From: Oceanirhabdus sp. W0125-5
GTDB lineage: Bacteria; Bacillota; Clostridia; Clostridiales; Clostridiaceae
Length of the DNA stretch: 64,000 nt
Direction of reading: 5' to 3'
Assembly (NCBI RefSeq): GCF_027938815.1
Contig: NZ_CP115913.1
Span: 3,816,001-3,880,000, forward strand
This document shows positions 16,998 through 24,957 of this stretch, piece by piece. The translations under genes were made by a program, and so were the position numbers. The stretch's first letter is position 1. Each line of letters opens with the position of its first letter. The notes under the pieces are model-generated. The model was given only the letters and a program-made list of their open reading frames with translations. It did not search any database and was not told the origin of the DNA.

Positions 16998-17485
16998 ATA
17001 CCCTCCATTTGAATATTTCTAAATTCATGGATATATTTCTTATTTACTGCTACATGAATGATAGTTGTCTTATCATATATTTCTAAATTCATCACTTTTA
17101 CCACCTTAACCTTAGTAATATATTCTCCCTTTCTATTTAATCCTTTAACTATATCTCCATCCTTAGGTAAGGGTAAAAACTCATAAGGGATTTTAAAGAG
17201 AACTTCATCCTCAGAATATGTCTTATCTAGTACCATTATTGCCAGACCAGGACAAGAACTAATACACATGGTACATCCTGTACATAATTCATAATCTATC
17301 ATGGGGATGTTTGTTATATCGTCAAAAAATTTTATTGCATTTCTTTTACATGCATCTGAGCATGGATTACATGGAATTTTCTCGTAACACTCTATAATCG
17401 CCACTGGTCCTTTCTTTAATCTTTCTTCACTTGGAAATACTCTCTTAATACATTCCTCAGCAGGTACCCCTGTCTTTTTCAGCAC
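16994..17485 (-). CDS. Ferredoxin-type 4Fe-4S subunit of the amine dehydrogenase
   Basis: A 163-residue protein. The first cluster is irregular, CYEKIPCNPCSDACKRNAI, and the second canonical, CTGCTMCISSCPG. The C-terminal 80 residues form a separate beta-rich domain (LPLPKDGDIVKGLNRKGEY) of unknown role. In the four-subunit L-proline dehydrogenases a ferredoxin-like delta subunit has this place. It lies three bases after the NAD/FAD subunit gene. Confidence 0.82.
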   Translation of the reverse strand: MLKKTGVPAEECIKRVFPSEERLKKGPVAIIECYEKIPCNPCSDACKRNAIKFFDDITNIPMIDYELCTGCTMCISSCPGLAIMVLDKTYSEDEVLFKIPYEFLPLPKDGDIVKGLNRKGEYITKVKVVKVMNLEIYDKTTIIHVAVNKKYIHEFRNIQMEGI

Positions 17486-17488
17486 TAA

Positions 17489-18571
17489 TTACACCTCTCT
17501 TTGCTTTTCAATTCCACTTTTGATTTTATATCCAGTAGGGCCTGAACGTAATTCCTCTAATTGATTTGTATAATCTAATACAAGTTCTTTAAAGTTTGTA
17601 TGTTCAATCCCTACACTCTTTGAAGCATAAAGACCAGCTAGATAACCTTCTACCATAGCACTACTAGCTTCTTCAACGCCTGCCACATCTCCAGCTGCAA
17701 AAATTCCTTTCACAGTAGTTTCATAGTTTGAAAATCTTATAGGGGTTTGCCCACCTAATTCAGGTATATATTTAGTTCTACATCCAGCCTGTAATAGCAA
17801 TTCACATAACGGCGATAAGCCTACTGAAATACACATAACATCTACATTAAAGTTCTTTTCTGTATTTTCAATAGGTTGCCACCTTTCGTCTAATTGCCAA
17901 GTTACAACCTTTTCTAAAGACTCCTTACCTACAGCTTCTTTTACTGTACGGCTTGTATAAATAGGTACACCCATCCTTCTTACTTTAGATGCATGTACTA
18001 AATATCCACCAATTTGAGGAGCAGCATCAATTATTCCAACAACTTCAACACCTGCTTGCAATAGTTGATAACTAACGATCAATCCAATATTCCCTGCTCC
18101 AACCATCAAAACCTTATTCCCTGGACGAATTCCATAAACATTCATCAGAGTCTGTACTGCTCCGGCTCCATATATTCCTGGCAAATCATTATTAGGAAAG
18201 GCTAGAGCTTTTTCCATTGCCCCAGTGGCAACTATAATAGCCTTTGATTTAACTTTCATGTATCTTCCTTTATGTTCGTATGTTATAACACCATCCTCAT
18301 AAATTCCAGCTGCTGTTGCATCATTAAGTATTTCCACACGCTCATGGTATTTAGCTATCTTATCCAATAATAAATCTGGAATATTTAAACCTCTTTTTGA
18401 TGCATACTGCTTTTTTGAACCAAAAAACATATGGGTTTGCTTTATGAGTTGTCCTCCTAAAAAATCACTCCTTTCCAAAAGAAGCACTTTAGCCCCACTA
18501 GAAGCTGCACTTATTACTGAACATAATCCTGCAGGTCCTCCACCAATGATAACTATGTCAACTTCTTTCAT
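17489..18571 (-). CDS. NAD(P)/FAD-dependent oxidoreductase subunit of the amine dehydrogenase
   Basis: A 360-residue class-II-type flavoprotein. It has an FAD motif VDIVIIGGGPAGLCSVISA at the N-terminus, LSIG-like IIVATGAMEKALAFPNNDLPGIYGAGAVQ, a second nucleotide motif VLMVGAGNIGLIVSYQLLQAG and GIFAAGDVAGVEEASSAM near the end. It resembles the alpha subunit of proline dehydrogenase complexes and HcnB-like proteins. It probably re-oxidises the complex with NAD(P). The start overlaps the preceding gene by four bases. Confidence 0.88.
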   Translation of the reverse strand: MKEVDIVIIGGGPAGLCSVISAASSGAKVLLLERSDFLGGQLIKQTHMFFGSKKQYASKRGLNIPDLLLDKIAKYHERVEILNDATAAGIYEDGVITYEHKGRYMKVKSKAIIVATGAMEKALAFPNNDLPGIYGAGAVQTLMNVYGIRPGNKVLMVGAGNIGLIVSYQLLQAGVEVVGIIDAAPQIGGYLVHASKVRRMGVPIYTSRTVKEAVGKESLEKVVTWQLDERWQPIENTEKNFNVDVMCISVGLSPLCELLLQAGCRTKYIPELGGQTPIRFSNYETTVKGIFAAGDVAGVEEASSAMVEGYLAGLYASKSVGIEHTNFKELVLDYTNQLEELRSGPTGYKIKSGIEKQREV

Positions 18572-18873
18572 AACAATTCACCTCTTCCTATCTGGCTTTT
18601 AACCATCATTCCATCCTCGGCTTTTGTAACACATATTCTTACATTAGGTACTCCATTAACAGTCATTAAACATGAAGAACAATTTCCAATAGCACAATAT
18701 AAACCTCTAGGTCTGTGCTTAAACAAACTATGCCCTAGAACTTTAACCCCTGCTGCATATAATGCAGCAGCTATTGTTTCACCTTCATATGCTTCAATTG
18801 TTCCGCCATTGAAATTGAAGTTAATTTTATCTCTCCTATTAAAATCGATAATTGGATGTTCTTCAATTCTCAT
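18568..18873 (-). CDS. 2Fe-2S ferredoxin-fold subunit (Fer2_4, HcnA-like)
   Basis: A 101-residue protein with the Fer2_4 layout. DKINFNFNGGTIEAYEGETIAAAL is followed by cluster ligands in RGLYCAIGNCSSCLMTVNGVPNVRICV (C-x4-C-x2-C...C). It is equivalent to HcnA and to the N-terminal domain of sarcosine oxidase alpha. It is the first gene of the operon, with GGGGTGG upstream of its ATG. A TATAAT lies at 18912-18907 as a possible promoter, overlapped by an imperfect inverted repeat (TATATTTCAT/ATGAATATA). Confidence 0.87.
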   Translation of the reverse strand: MRIEEHPIIDFNRRDKINFNFNGGTIEAYEGETIAAALYAAGVKVLGHSLFKHRPRGLYCAIGNCSSCLMTVNGVPNVRICVTKAEDGMMVKSQIGRGELL

Positions 18874-19062
18874 CTTTCCACCCCATATTTAATTTTTATT
18901 GCTTAAATTATATTCATCAATATAATGAAATATACTGATTTAACTCTGTTTTAAGAATTGTATAACATATAAAAATTATTAATACTAATAATTTAGATTT
19001 TGGATTTTTTTATACTCTAAGAGTTATACTAAATAGTAATAAATATATTTAGGAGCATTGAA

Positions 19063-19857
19063 ATGAATTACATAATTTTTGACTTAGAATTTAATCAAGC
19101 TTTTAATCCTAAAAAAAGAACTAGAGCAGTCCCAAATGAAATCTGCCCTTTTGAAATAATACAAATTGGTGCCATAAAATTAAACAATAGCTTTGAAACA
19201 ATATCATCATTTGATAGATTTATTAAACCTGAAATATATAAAGATATTCACCCTTTTGTAAGAAGAATGACTGGTATAACTATAGATCAATTAAAGAATG
19301 GAAAATCTTTTAAAAATGTTTTTAAAAAATTTATCTCCTTTATTGGAGAAGAAGAGTGTATATTATGTATTTGGGGAATGGGTGATATGAAGGAACTATA
19401 TAGAAATATTGAATATCATTCGTTAAATAAATCATTAGTTCCTGAAAAATATATAGATATACAAGCTTTGGCCTCAAAATACTTTAACTGTCCTAAGGGA
19501 TGTAATATAGGTCTTAAAAATGCCGTTGAAATGCTGCATATTCCTCATAGTAATGAATTTCATAATGCATTCATCGATGCATATTTCACAGCAGAAATCT
19601 TTAAATCAATTCCAATAAAAAAACTTAAGCCTAAAACATATAATATTGAAAAATACTTGAAAAAGAAGAAAAAAGATAATGGTAAGAAAAGAATTGACTA
19701 TTCTAAAATGTATATGCAATTTGAAAAAATGTTTGAAAGAAAATTAACAAAAGACGATAAATTAATGATCAAAACTGCTTATATGATGGGAAAAACTCAT
19801 CAATTCGTACTTGATGGAACTGAAGAAAAAGAAAAGGAAAATCAAATCAAAAAATAA
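19063..19857 (+). CDS. DEDDh-family 3'-5' exonuclease (KapD/ERI-1-like)
   Basis: A 264-residue exonuclease. The DEDDh residues are visible: IIFDLEF (D7, E9), LCIWGMGDMKELYRN (middle aspartate), and FHNAFIDAYFTAEIF (histidine and last aspartate). The fold is that of the sporulation inhibitor KapD, ERI-1 and related RNA-trimming enzymes. A basic C-terminal tail of about 70 residues (KKKKKDNGKKR) is added and may bind nucleic acid. AGGAG stands seven bases before the ATG. It is divergent from the proline operon. Confidence 0.85.
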   Translation: MNYIIFDLEFNQAFNPKKRTRAVPNEICPFEIIQIGAIKLNNSFETISSFDRFIKPEIYKDIHPFVRRMTGITIDQLKNGKSFKNVFKKFISFIGEEECILCIWGMGDMKELYRNIEYHSLNKSLVPEKYIDIQALASKYFNCPKGCNIGLKNAVEMLHIPHSNEFHNAFIDAYFTAEIFKSIPIKKLKPKTYNIEKYLKKKKKDNGKKRIDYSKMYMQFEKMFERKLTKDDKLMIKTAYMMGKTHQFVLDGTEEKEKENQIKK

Positions 19858-19941
19858 TCTAAGAGAATTTTTAACGCATAAAACATAAAAAAAAGTACAA
19901 ACTATATATGAGCATAAAAGTTTATCATGGAGGTGTTTATA

Positions 19942-20097
19942 ATGAAATCAGTAAAAAATTTCAGTGATCTTCCTGCAAAGAAAAAAGGTAATAGATCAGA
20001 AGAACATCATTTTTCTAGAAACCAAATAGTTAAGACAATACAACAACCTGGTGAAAATGAAAGTGCCATTGATGCAAAAAGAAGAGGTTTTAGATAA
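19942..20097 (+). CDS. Small basic hypothetical protein, 51 residues
   Basis: ATG 19942 follows GGAGG by eight to nine bases and opens a 51-codon frame (MKSVKNFSDLPAKKKGNRSE... ending DAKRRGFR). It is hydrophilic and basic, without cysteines or membrane segments. The strong ribosome binding site and the terminator just after it support a real gene. Function unknown; I see no family resemblance that I trust. Confidence 0.6.
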   Translation: MKSVKNFSDLPAKKKGNRSEEHHFSRNQIVKTIQQPGENESAIDAKRRGFR

Positions 20098-20143
20098 ATA
20101 TAATTAATTATAATTTTTATGATTACACAACAAAAACGCATAG

Positions 20144-20178
20144 AATAAACATAGTGATTAAAAATCACTATGTTTATT
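20144..20178. terminator. Bidirectional terminator, perfect 16-bp stem
   Basis: AATAAACATAGTGATT (20144-20159) and AATCACTATGTTTATT (20163-20178) with a three-base loop lie between convergent genes. Confidence 0.85.
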
Positions 20179-20201
20179 TATATTTTTCTGCAATAGTATC
20201 G

Positions 20202-20426
20202 TTACCTTTCATTCCCATGCTTAAAGTTACCAGTTAGTTTAGCTAATATCATTTGTATCTGAAATTCATCTTTATTATTAATTTTTGAAATAAATTTTTC
20301 AGTTTCTTTCTCACTAAGTATTTTTATTCTTCTATTATCAAAAAATATAAAAGTTTTGTTAGCTTTAGTAATTTTATAGCTAAATGGATTTTCTTTTAAT
20401 CTATCCCTTTTATCAATATTATTCAT
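20202..20426 (-). CDS. Hypothetical protein, 74 residues
   Basis: Not recognised. A hydrophilic small protein (MNNIDKRDRLKENPFSYKIT...), with an AAGGAG site six bases before its ATG. It begins 19 bases after the following minus-strand GNAT gene ends, so the two may be co-transcribed. No motif is visible. Confidence 0.5.
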   Translation of the reverse strand: MNNIDKRDRLKENPFSYKITKANKTFIFFDNRRIKILSEKETEKFISKINNKDEFQIQMILAKLTGNFKHGNER

Positions 20427-20445
20427 CTCATACTCCTTATTATAA

Positions 20446-21258
20446 TTATTCTTTTACCGATGCATTTTCTGAAATGTTATCTACTACACATGCCACAAAT
20501 TTACCATACTTTTTAAATCCAAGCTTTTTATAACACTTGATGGCTGGAAGATTATCCACTTTTACATTTAGTCCAATAAATTTAATTTTATTTTTAAGAC
20601 TATTTGTTAGTGCCTTTACTACTTTCTCACCATATCCTCTTTTTCTATAATCAGGATGAGTTGTTACATGCGCCACAGCAGCGACTTCAAACTCTTCAGA
20701 ATATGCATGTATCCCTGCAAAACTAATTAGTTTCCCATCATCATATATTCCAAAGTTTTCGTTCAATTTTACTAATTCATCGTCAAGCCATGCCCCTGGA
20801 TAACTTACTGAGATTAAATCTTTAATGTCAGTTAAGTCATTAAAACCAAGTCTTACAGCTATATTTTCATGATTATTATCTAATTCATGATACTGATCTA
20901 ACCCCATATTAACATACTCTTCAAATTCAGAGATATGATTTTGTGAAAACACCTCTTCTAAAACTTCTCTATCAATATGAGTATAGAATTGTGCTGGTAG
21001 ATATATTTTTATTTTCTTTAATAGTTCTATATTATATTGCAGATTTTCAAATGAAGCAGCAAGTAACACAGGTATTTCACAATTAGTACTCAACATAGCA
21101 ATTTCTTTAAGTTCTGAATGATCAAATAATCCAAAACAAATAACCTTTTCCCATTCTCTTATTGTTAAATTGCTAAATTGATATACATAATTAAATCTTG
21201 GCTTATTTTTCAAATATTCATAAACAATACTTGGATTATGAATTATTCTTAATTCCAT
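20446..21258 (-). CDS. GNAT-family N-acetyltransferase with extra N-terminal domain
   Basis: A 270-residue protein. The C-terminal half is a GNAT domain: VAAVAHVTTHPDYRKRGYGEKVVKALTNSL contains the acetyl-CoA loop (R-K-R-G-Y-G), and NLPAIKCYKKLGFKKYG is the closing strand. The N-terminal 120 residues are a separate domain resembling those in tandem-type GNATs. The substrate is unknown. AAAGGAG precedes the ATG. It is in a run of minus-strand genes with 21988-22496. Confidence 0.8.
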   Translation of the reverse strand: MELRIIHNPSIVYEYLKNKPRFNYVYQFSNLTIREWEKVICFGLFDHSELKEIAMLSTNCEIPVLLAASFENLQYNIELLKKIKIYLPAQFYTHIDREVLEEVFSQNHISEFEEYVNMGLDQYHELDNNHENIAVRLGFNDLTDIKDLISVSYPGAWLDDELVKLNENFGIYDDGKLISFAGIHAYSEEFEVAAVAHVTTHPDYRKRGYGEKVVKALTNSLKNKIKFIGLNVKVDNLPAIKCYKKLGFKKYGKFVACVVDNISENASVKE

Positions 21259-21280
21259 ATATGTTTCTCCTTTTTTCTTC

Positions 21281-21988
21281 TTATTGATTTAATGTCTTTT
21301 GTCTTTTCTTCTTAATCAGTTTAATTAAAGTTGTGAATAGCCCTGCCAACAGATACCATTCAACAATTATCATACTTAATATCAGTATGAATATTACTAT
21401 GTTTGTTTCTGATAAATTACTTGGGACTCCAGCATAAAAGTATGTTATCTGTGTATAACTAAGAAGCCTGCTTAAAACAAATACATCCAACTTAAAAAAT
21501 AAAAATGTGAATATTGAAATTGGTATTCCAAATCCATCAAAATATAAATCAAATGCATCACGTAAAACACTTAAAACACTGGGTAATGATGAAGTTCCTC
21601 CATATAATCCCACAATGTAATCTAAAATAATATAAGGAATAGTTGTCATTCCAATTATAAAAATTATCATTCTAAGTTTACTAATCTTAAATGATTTTTT
21701 AAGGATTATTTTTAGCTCTTCTTTATTACAATAATAGTTAATAATTGATAATATACAATATGTTATAAATAATGATATTATCGTAATCCACGATATTTCT
21801 ATTGAATGAAACCAAATACCTTTATAATCTATAAATCTTTTTATAAACCGTATAAAAGTATAGTAAGTTAACTGTGGAGGTGCATCATTAACAAACACAA
21901 ATACAGGTACTATAGGAAGAAAAATGTATATACATAAAGTTGTCATTACTTTTCCTAAAGTTGGTCTGAAAACTTTTTTAATATCCAT
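21281..21988 (-). CDS. Hypothetical multi-span membrane protein
   Basis: A 235-residue protein with about five hydrophobic spans (near 16-32, 63-87, 107-130, 153-168, 196-220) and a lysine-rich C-terminus (IKKKRQKTLNQ). No family recognised. It has an AAAGGAG ribosome binding site and stands 22 bases upstream of the GNAT gene, so the two may be one transcript. Confidence 0.55.
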   Translation of the reverse strand: MDIKKVFRPTLGKVMTTLCIYIFLPIVPVFVFVNDAPPQLTYYTFIRFIKRFIDYKGIWFHSIEISWITIISLFITYCILSIINYYCNKEELKIILKKSFKISKLRMIIFIIGMTTIPYIILDYIVGLYGGTSSLPSVLSVLRDAFDLYFDGFGIPISIFTFLFFKLDVFVLSRLLSYTQITYFYAGVPSNLSETNIVIFILILSMIIVEWYLLAGLFTTLIKLIKKKRQKTLNQ

Positions 21989-22011
21989 ATAGCACTCCTT
22001 TTATAATTTTG

Positions 22012-22461
22012 TTAGCTAGCCAAATACTCTTCAAACTGCTTAATATTTTCCTCACTATCACTATCCCAAATAATTGCCCAACACTTTTTGATATTCTCTC
22101 TTTTTAAAGCCTCTATACGGTGATTACCATCATTTACAATTAATTTTCCTTCTTTATTTTCTGCAATTAATGGTGGCATGTCCCATCCATCACGAATTAA
22201 ATCCTGAAACTTTTCAATGTGCTTATCCCATGATTCAGGTGAATTATAATATTGCATTTCAGGTTCTGGACCACAACATCTTGTTAATTTATCAATGTCA
22301 ATTAAAATTGGTCCTATCCAATATCTTTTCTGAAGCTTTAATCCCTCAGAGAACGGTTTATTATTTCCTACTGAATTCAGAAACAAGTGAACCCACTCTT
22401 CAATATCTCCTTTCTTATAAAATTCAATAGCTTCATTAACGTTAAATAATAATTTATCCAT
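22012..22461 (-). CDS. ParB/sulfiredoxin-fold-like hypothetical protein
   Basis: A 149-residue protein. The C-terminal segment MPPLIAENKEGKLIVNDGNH followed by RIEALKRENI resembles the ParB N-terminal/sulfiredoxin fold, where a G-N-H-R box lines the nucleotide site. The N-terminal half is not recognised. GGGGG lies upstream of the ATG. There is no partner to suggest partitioning; stand-alone proteins with this box are of unknown function. Confidence 0.55.
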   Translation of the reverse strand: MDKLLFNVNEAIEFYKKGDIEEWVHLFLNSVGNNKPFSEGLKLQKRYWIGPILIDIDKLTRCCGPEPEMQYYNSPESWDKHIEKFQDLIRDGWDMPPLIAENKEGKLIVNDGNHRIEALKRENIKKCWAIIWDSDSEENIKQFEEYLAS

Positions 22462-22495
22462 GTTTTGTTCCCCCTTAATTGTTTTTATTTATTTT

Positions 22496-23425
22496 TTAAT
22501 TATCTAATGATAAAAGATAATCTTTCACAGAATCATATGATTTTTTCCTGCCTAGCTTTGCAAAAAACCTTAAGCTATCTAAACCTTTGCAATATGTAGC
22601 ACAAAGAAATCTTTCTCTGAAGTTTGGGACACTTATGCCTTTTGATTCATAGTATTCTTGAAATAACATTTTCATATTAAATTTTGGTGATTGAAATTGC
22701 ATATGTATTGTTGCTATATCAAAAATGAAGTCCCCATACATTACATTCCCCCAATCAATAATACCTGTTACTAAATTAGTATTTGAAATAATATTACCAA
22801 AGTGACAGTCTCCATGAATTAAATATCTCTCTGATTCACAGTATTTTGATAATTGAAGCATTTTTTCATAGATTTCTTGAAACACATCATATTCTAAGAA
22901 ACTATTCTCAAACAAGTCATACCATCCATTCCAAAACCCATTCTGTTCCTTCTTAAAGAATGTGACCAAGTATTCATACCATGATTCATATAATCCATTA
23001 CCTGATGAGTCTATCCATCCATAACCTTTAACATCACCTAAGTTAACAGAGTGCATCTTTGTTATTGCTTCAATTAAGCTAGGGATTACTGTGCTAAATT
23101 GGCTATTATCTAAAGTATTTATTGTGCATCCTACAGCTTGTTCAGATATTGAAAAAAATGTATTATTCAATATTCCAACCTCAATAATTCTTGGTATTGC
23201 TAATCCCTGATGTGCATACTTTTCATGCAAAAATCTCTCCACTTCAAACTCATCTTTAATATTACTAAATCGAATAACATATTTTTTATCTAAGTATTTA
23301 AAGAAATAAACTTGTTTCAGATTTCCACCAGAAGAAACTTCTAAAGCTTCAACTTTTTCTCCAAAGTACTTTTCTAAAAAACTATCTATCTCATTAATAT
23401 TAAATTGTGGTTTATTGTTTGAAAT
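22496..23425 (-). CDS. Aminoglycoside-phosphotransferase-family kinase, apparently starting at ATT
   Basis: A 309-residue kinase-fold protein (APH family). Brenner's motif HGDCHFGN is at 204-211 and the metal-binding IIDWGN at 222-227; SSGGNLKQVYFF (31-42) is the nucleotide loop and the lysine/arginine strand follows. The first standard codon in frame is GTG 23242, but the frame stays open 61 codons further with good family sequence. It meets an AGGAGG site (23433-23438) seven bases before ATT 23425, just where a methionine is expected. No ATG, GTG or TTG is in frame in that stretch. Substrate unknown; family members phosphorylate aminoglycosides, other antibiotics or small metabolites. A long leader with hairpins precedes it. 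Confidence 0.8.
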   Translation of the reverse strand: MSNNKPQFNINEIDSFLEKYFGEKVEALEVSSGGNLKQVYFFKYLDKKYVIRFSNIKDEFEVERFLHEKYAHQGLAIPRIIEVGILNNTFFSISEQAVGCTINTLDNSQFSTVIPSLIEAITKMHSVNLGDVKGYGWIDSSGNGLYESWYEYLVTFFKKEQNGFWNGWYDLFENSFLEYDVFQEIYEKMLQLSKYCESERYLIHGDCHFGNIISNTNLVTGIIDWGNVMYGDFIFDIATIHMQFQSPKFNMKMLFQEYYESKGISVPNFRERFLCATYCKGLDSLRFFAKLGRKKSYDSVKDYLLSLDN

Positions 23426-23455
23426 AAAATCACCTCCTCTTATTTACAAATAAAA

Positions 23456-23488
23456 AAGGACCTAGTGAACAGCGTTCTCCAAGTCCTT
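23456..23488 (-). terminator. Attenuator-type terminator directly before the APH-family gene
   Basis: On the minus strand AAGGACTTGGAGAAC pairs imperfectly with GTTCACTAGGTCCTT around a short loop and is followed by TTTTTTA. It ends about 18 bases before the ribosome binding site of the kinase gene, so it would stop transcription unless disrupted. Confidence 0.7.
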
Positions 23489-23535
23489 AAAATATCAAAA
23501 ATATATATATGATTGCTTGTCATATAAAAATAAAT

Positions 23536-23554
23536 GCTGTACATGAAGTACAGC
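23536..23554 (-). terminator. Second, upstream hairpin in the APH leader
   Basis: GCTGTAC (23536-23542) and GTACAGC (23548-23554) form a perfect 7-bp stem with a five-base loop. On the minus strand ATTTATTTTTAT follows. It may be a weak terminator or a structural element of the leader. Confidence 0.5.
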
Positions 23555-23814
23555 AATAAATCCTTATATTTCAATTACAATCTTATAATCTTACATAAAC
23601 ATACTTTAGCAAGAATTAATAAATATACTTGAAAGGACTATTAATGCTGTTGTTCTAATATTAGAAAATCATAAATTAATGCAACACAAATAAAACTTCT
23701 ATGATACTCTACTCATCATTTTAAAGATGACTAAAAATAATCATATTAAGTTCACAATTCAATAAAAAATAATTGTTAAACCTTTAAAATATTTATTTGT
23801 AATACATCTTTGAT

Positions 23815-23841
23815 TTACTTATTTAGAACAACTATTGTCAT
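23815..23841 (-). CDS. Eight-residue leader peptide (MTIVVLNK) upstream of the APH-family gene
   Basis: ATG 23841 follows AAAGGAG (23849-23855) at ideal spacing and opens a frame of eight codons ending in TAA. It lies 35-40 bases after a near-consensus promoter. Short leader peptides of this kind precede antibiotic-inducible resistance genes controlled by ribosome stalling or attenuation. The sequence itself does not match a leader I know. Function inferred from position only. Confidence 0.5.
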   Translation of the reverse strand: MTIVVLNK

Positions 23842-23876
23842 TGGTAGTCTCCTTTCAAATTTACAAATATAGATAA

Positions 23877-23905
23877 ATTATACCATTATAATAAATTATT
23901 GTAAA
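23877..23905 (-). promoter_or_regulatory. Near-consensus promoter for the APH leader transcript
   Basis: On the minus strand TTTACA (23905-23900), 17 bases, then TATAAT (23882-23877). It would start a leader RNA of about 440 bases. Between the leader peptide and the first hairpin (23560-23810) I see one small hairpin (TCATC/GATGA near 23713-23730) and no gene. Confidence 0.75.
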
Positions 23906-23915
23906 TACACTTCTT

Positions 23916-24701
23916 TTAAATTTTTTCTGCTAAAAATATAGCTCTGCTGCTTTTTCTATTGTATTCTTCACCATTTCTACTTCCAAAAAAGTTAAGAATA
24001 TTAAAGTTATATTTATCTAACCACCCTTTAACTTCTTCTGCAGTAACAGGATGTTTTCTACTCTTATATTCAAATGTAAATTTCTTATTATCTTTAGATA
24101 TATATAATTTATGACTATAGTGAAGAATATTATTTTTTTCATCAAAACTATGCTGTTTTAATGTATATTTCCCTATTGTCCCATCACTACATTCTCCTTG
24201 GAATATATTTCTTTCGTTAAGAAAATCACTCCTACCCCAATCTCCTTTGTAGTCATTATTATCTATAAATAATAATCCACCTTCTCTAAGAGCTTCATAA
24301 GCTTTTTTTATACATCTTTCTTGTAACTCTGCTGAAGGTAACTCATAAAATGCATTACATCCAATGATAATTAGATCATATCCCTTTCCCCAATTACCTT
24401 CTAGAACATCTTCTTGCTTAAGAGTTATTCTTTCTTGAACTTCCTCATCAAGACTATTTACTTTATTAATTGCTCTATTAAGCATATTAGGAGATAAATC
24501 TATGCCGCAAATTTTATGTCCTTCAACAGCAATAGGAATAAGTATTCTCCCAGTTCCACAAAAACATTCTAAAATATTAAGCTGTCCTTTACTCTCAATT
24601 AGTCTCTTAATTAATTCAATATCCTCTGTAGTTGTTTCAAATATATCATATAATTCTGCTACAACATCGTGATCATAGCTTTTAGAATTTAAAATTTCTA
24701 T
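23916..24701 (-). CDS. Class I SAM-dependent methyltransferase, apparently starting at ATA or ATT
   Basis: About 261 residues. LNILECFCGTGRILIPIAVEGHKI (motif I, about 41-63) and CGIDLSPNM are followed by the motif II-III region YDLIIIGCNAFYELP and a C-terminal beta region (KLYISKDNKKFTFEY). The usual start, ATG 24485, would remove motif I. Upstream, the frame is open and family-like back to GGGGGAG (24708-24714), and contains no ATG, GTG or TTG; ATA 24701 sits six bases from that site, ATT 24704 three. Substrate unknown. Confidence 0.75.
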   Translation of the reverse strand: MEILNSKSYDHDVVAELYDIFETTTEDIELIKRLIESKGQLNILECFCGTGRILIPIAVEGHKICGIDLSPNMLNRAINKVNSLDEEVQERITLKQEDVLEGNWGKGYDLIIIGCNAFYELPSAELQERCIKKAYEALREGGLLFIDNNDYKGDWGRSDFLNERNIFQGECSDGTIGKYTLKQHSFDEKNNILHYSHKLYISKDNKKFTFEYKSRKHPVTAEEVKGWLDKYNFNILNFFGSRNGEEYNRKSSRAIFLAEKI

Positions 24702-24726
24702 AATAATCTCCCCCTTTAAAAATAAA

Positions 24727-24750
24727 TTGAGAATTGTGAATTGAGAATTG
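24727..24750. repeat. Short direct repeat TTGAGAATTG, two copies
   Basis: TTGAGAATTG occurs at 24727-24736 and 24741-24750, with TGAA between. A hairpin GTTTCT/AGAAAC follows near 24764-24783. Similar AATTGAGAATTG runs are common intergenic repeats in A+T-rich genomes. No function visible. Confidence 0.4.
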
Positions 24751-24856
24751 AAAATGATGGATGTTTCTACTTACGCAGAAACTACATTTTATTGTGCTAT
24801 ATTATAATACTTTTTTATGATAAACTATTGTTGTTAAAATACAATAATAAAATAAA

Positions 24857-24896
24857 AACAATTAATATAATAAGTTAATTATTACATTAATTGTTT
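24857..24896. terminator. A+T-rich hairpin after the hydrolase unit
   Basis: AAACAATTAATaTAAT and ATTAcATTAATTGTTT form a long, nearly perfect stem. It lies in the 24720-25075 gap, about 180 bases beyond the hydrolase stop, and may end transcription from that unit. The rest of the gap holds only the repeat at 24727 and a coding remnant. Confidence 0.4.
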
Positions 24897-24957
24897 CTTT
24901 TATCAAAGCATAAAACTATTATAATTATTCTATACTTAATTTATACTATTTTAGTAT

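Noticed and set aside
22496..23242. APH-family gene starting at GTG 23242
   Set aside because: It would remove the nucleotide-binding loop, and the frame extends upstream with family-like sequence to a strong ribosome binding site.
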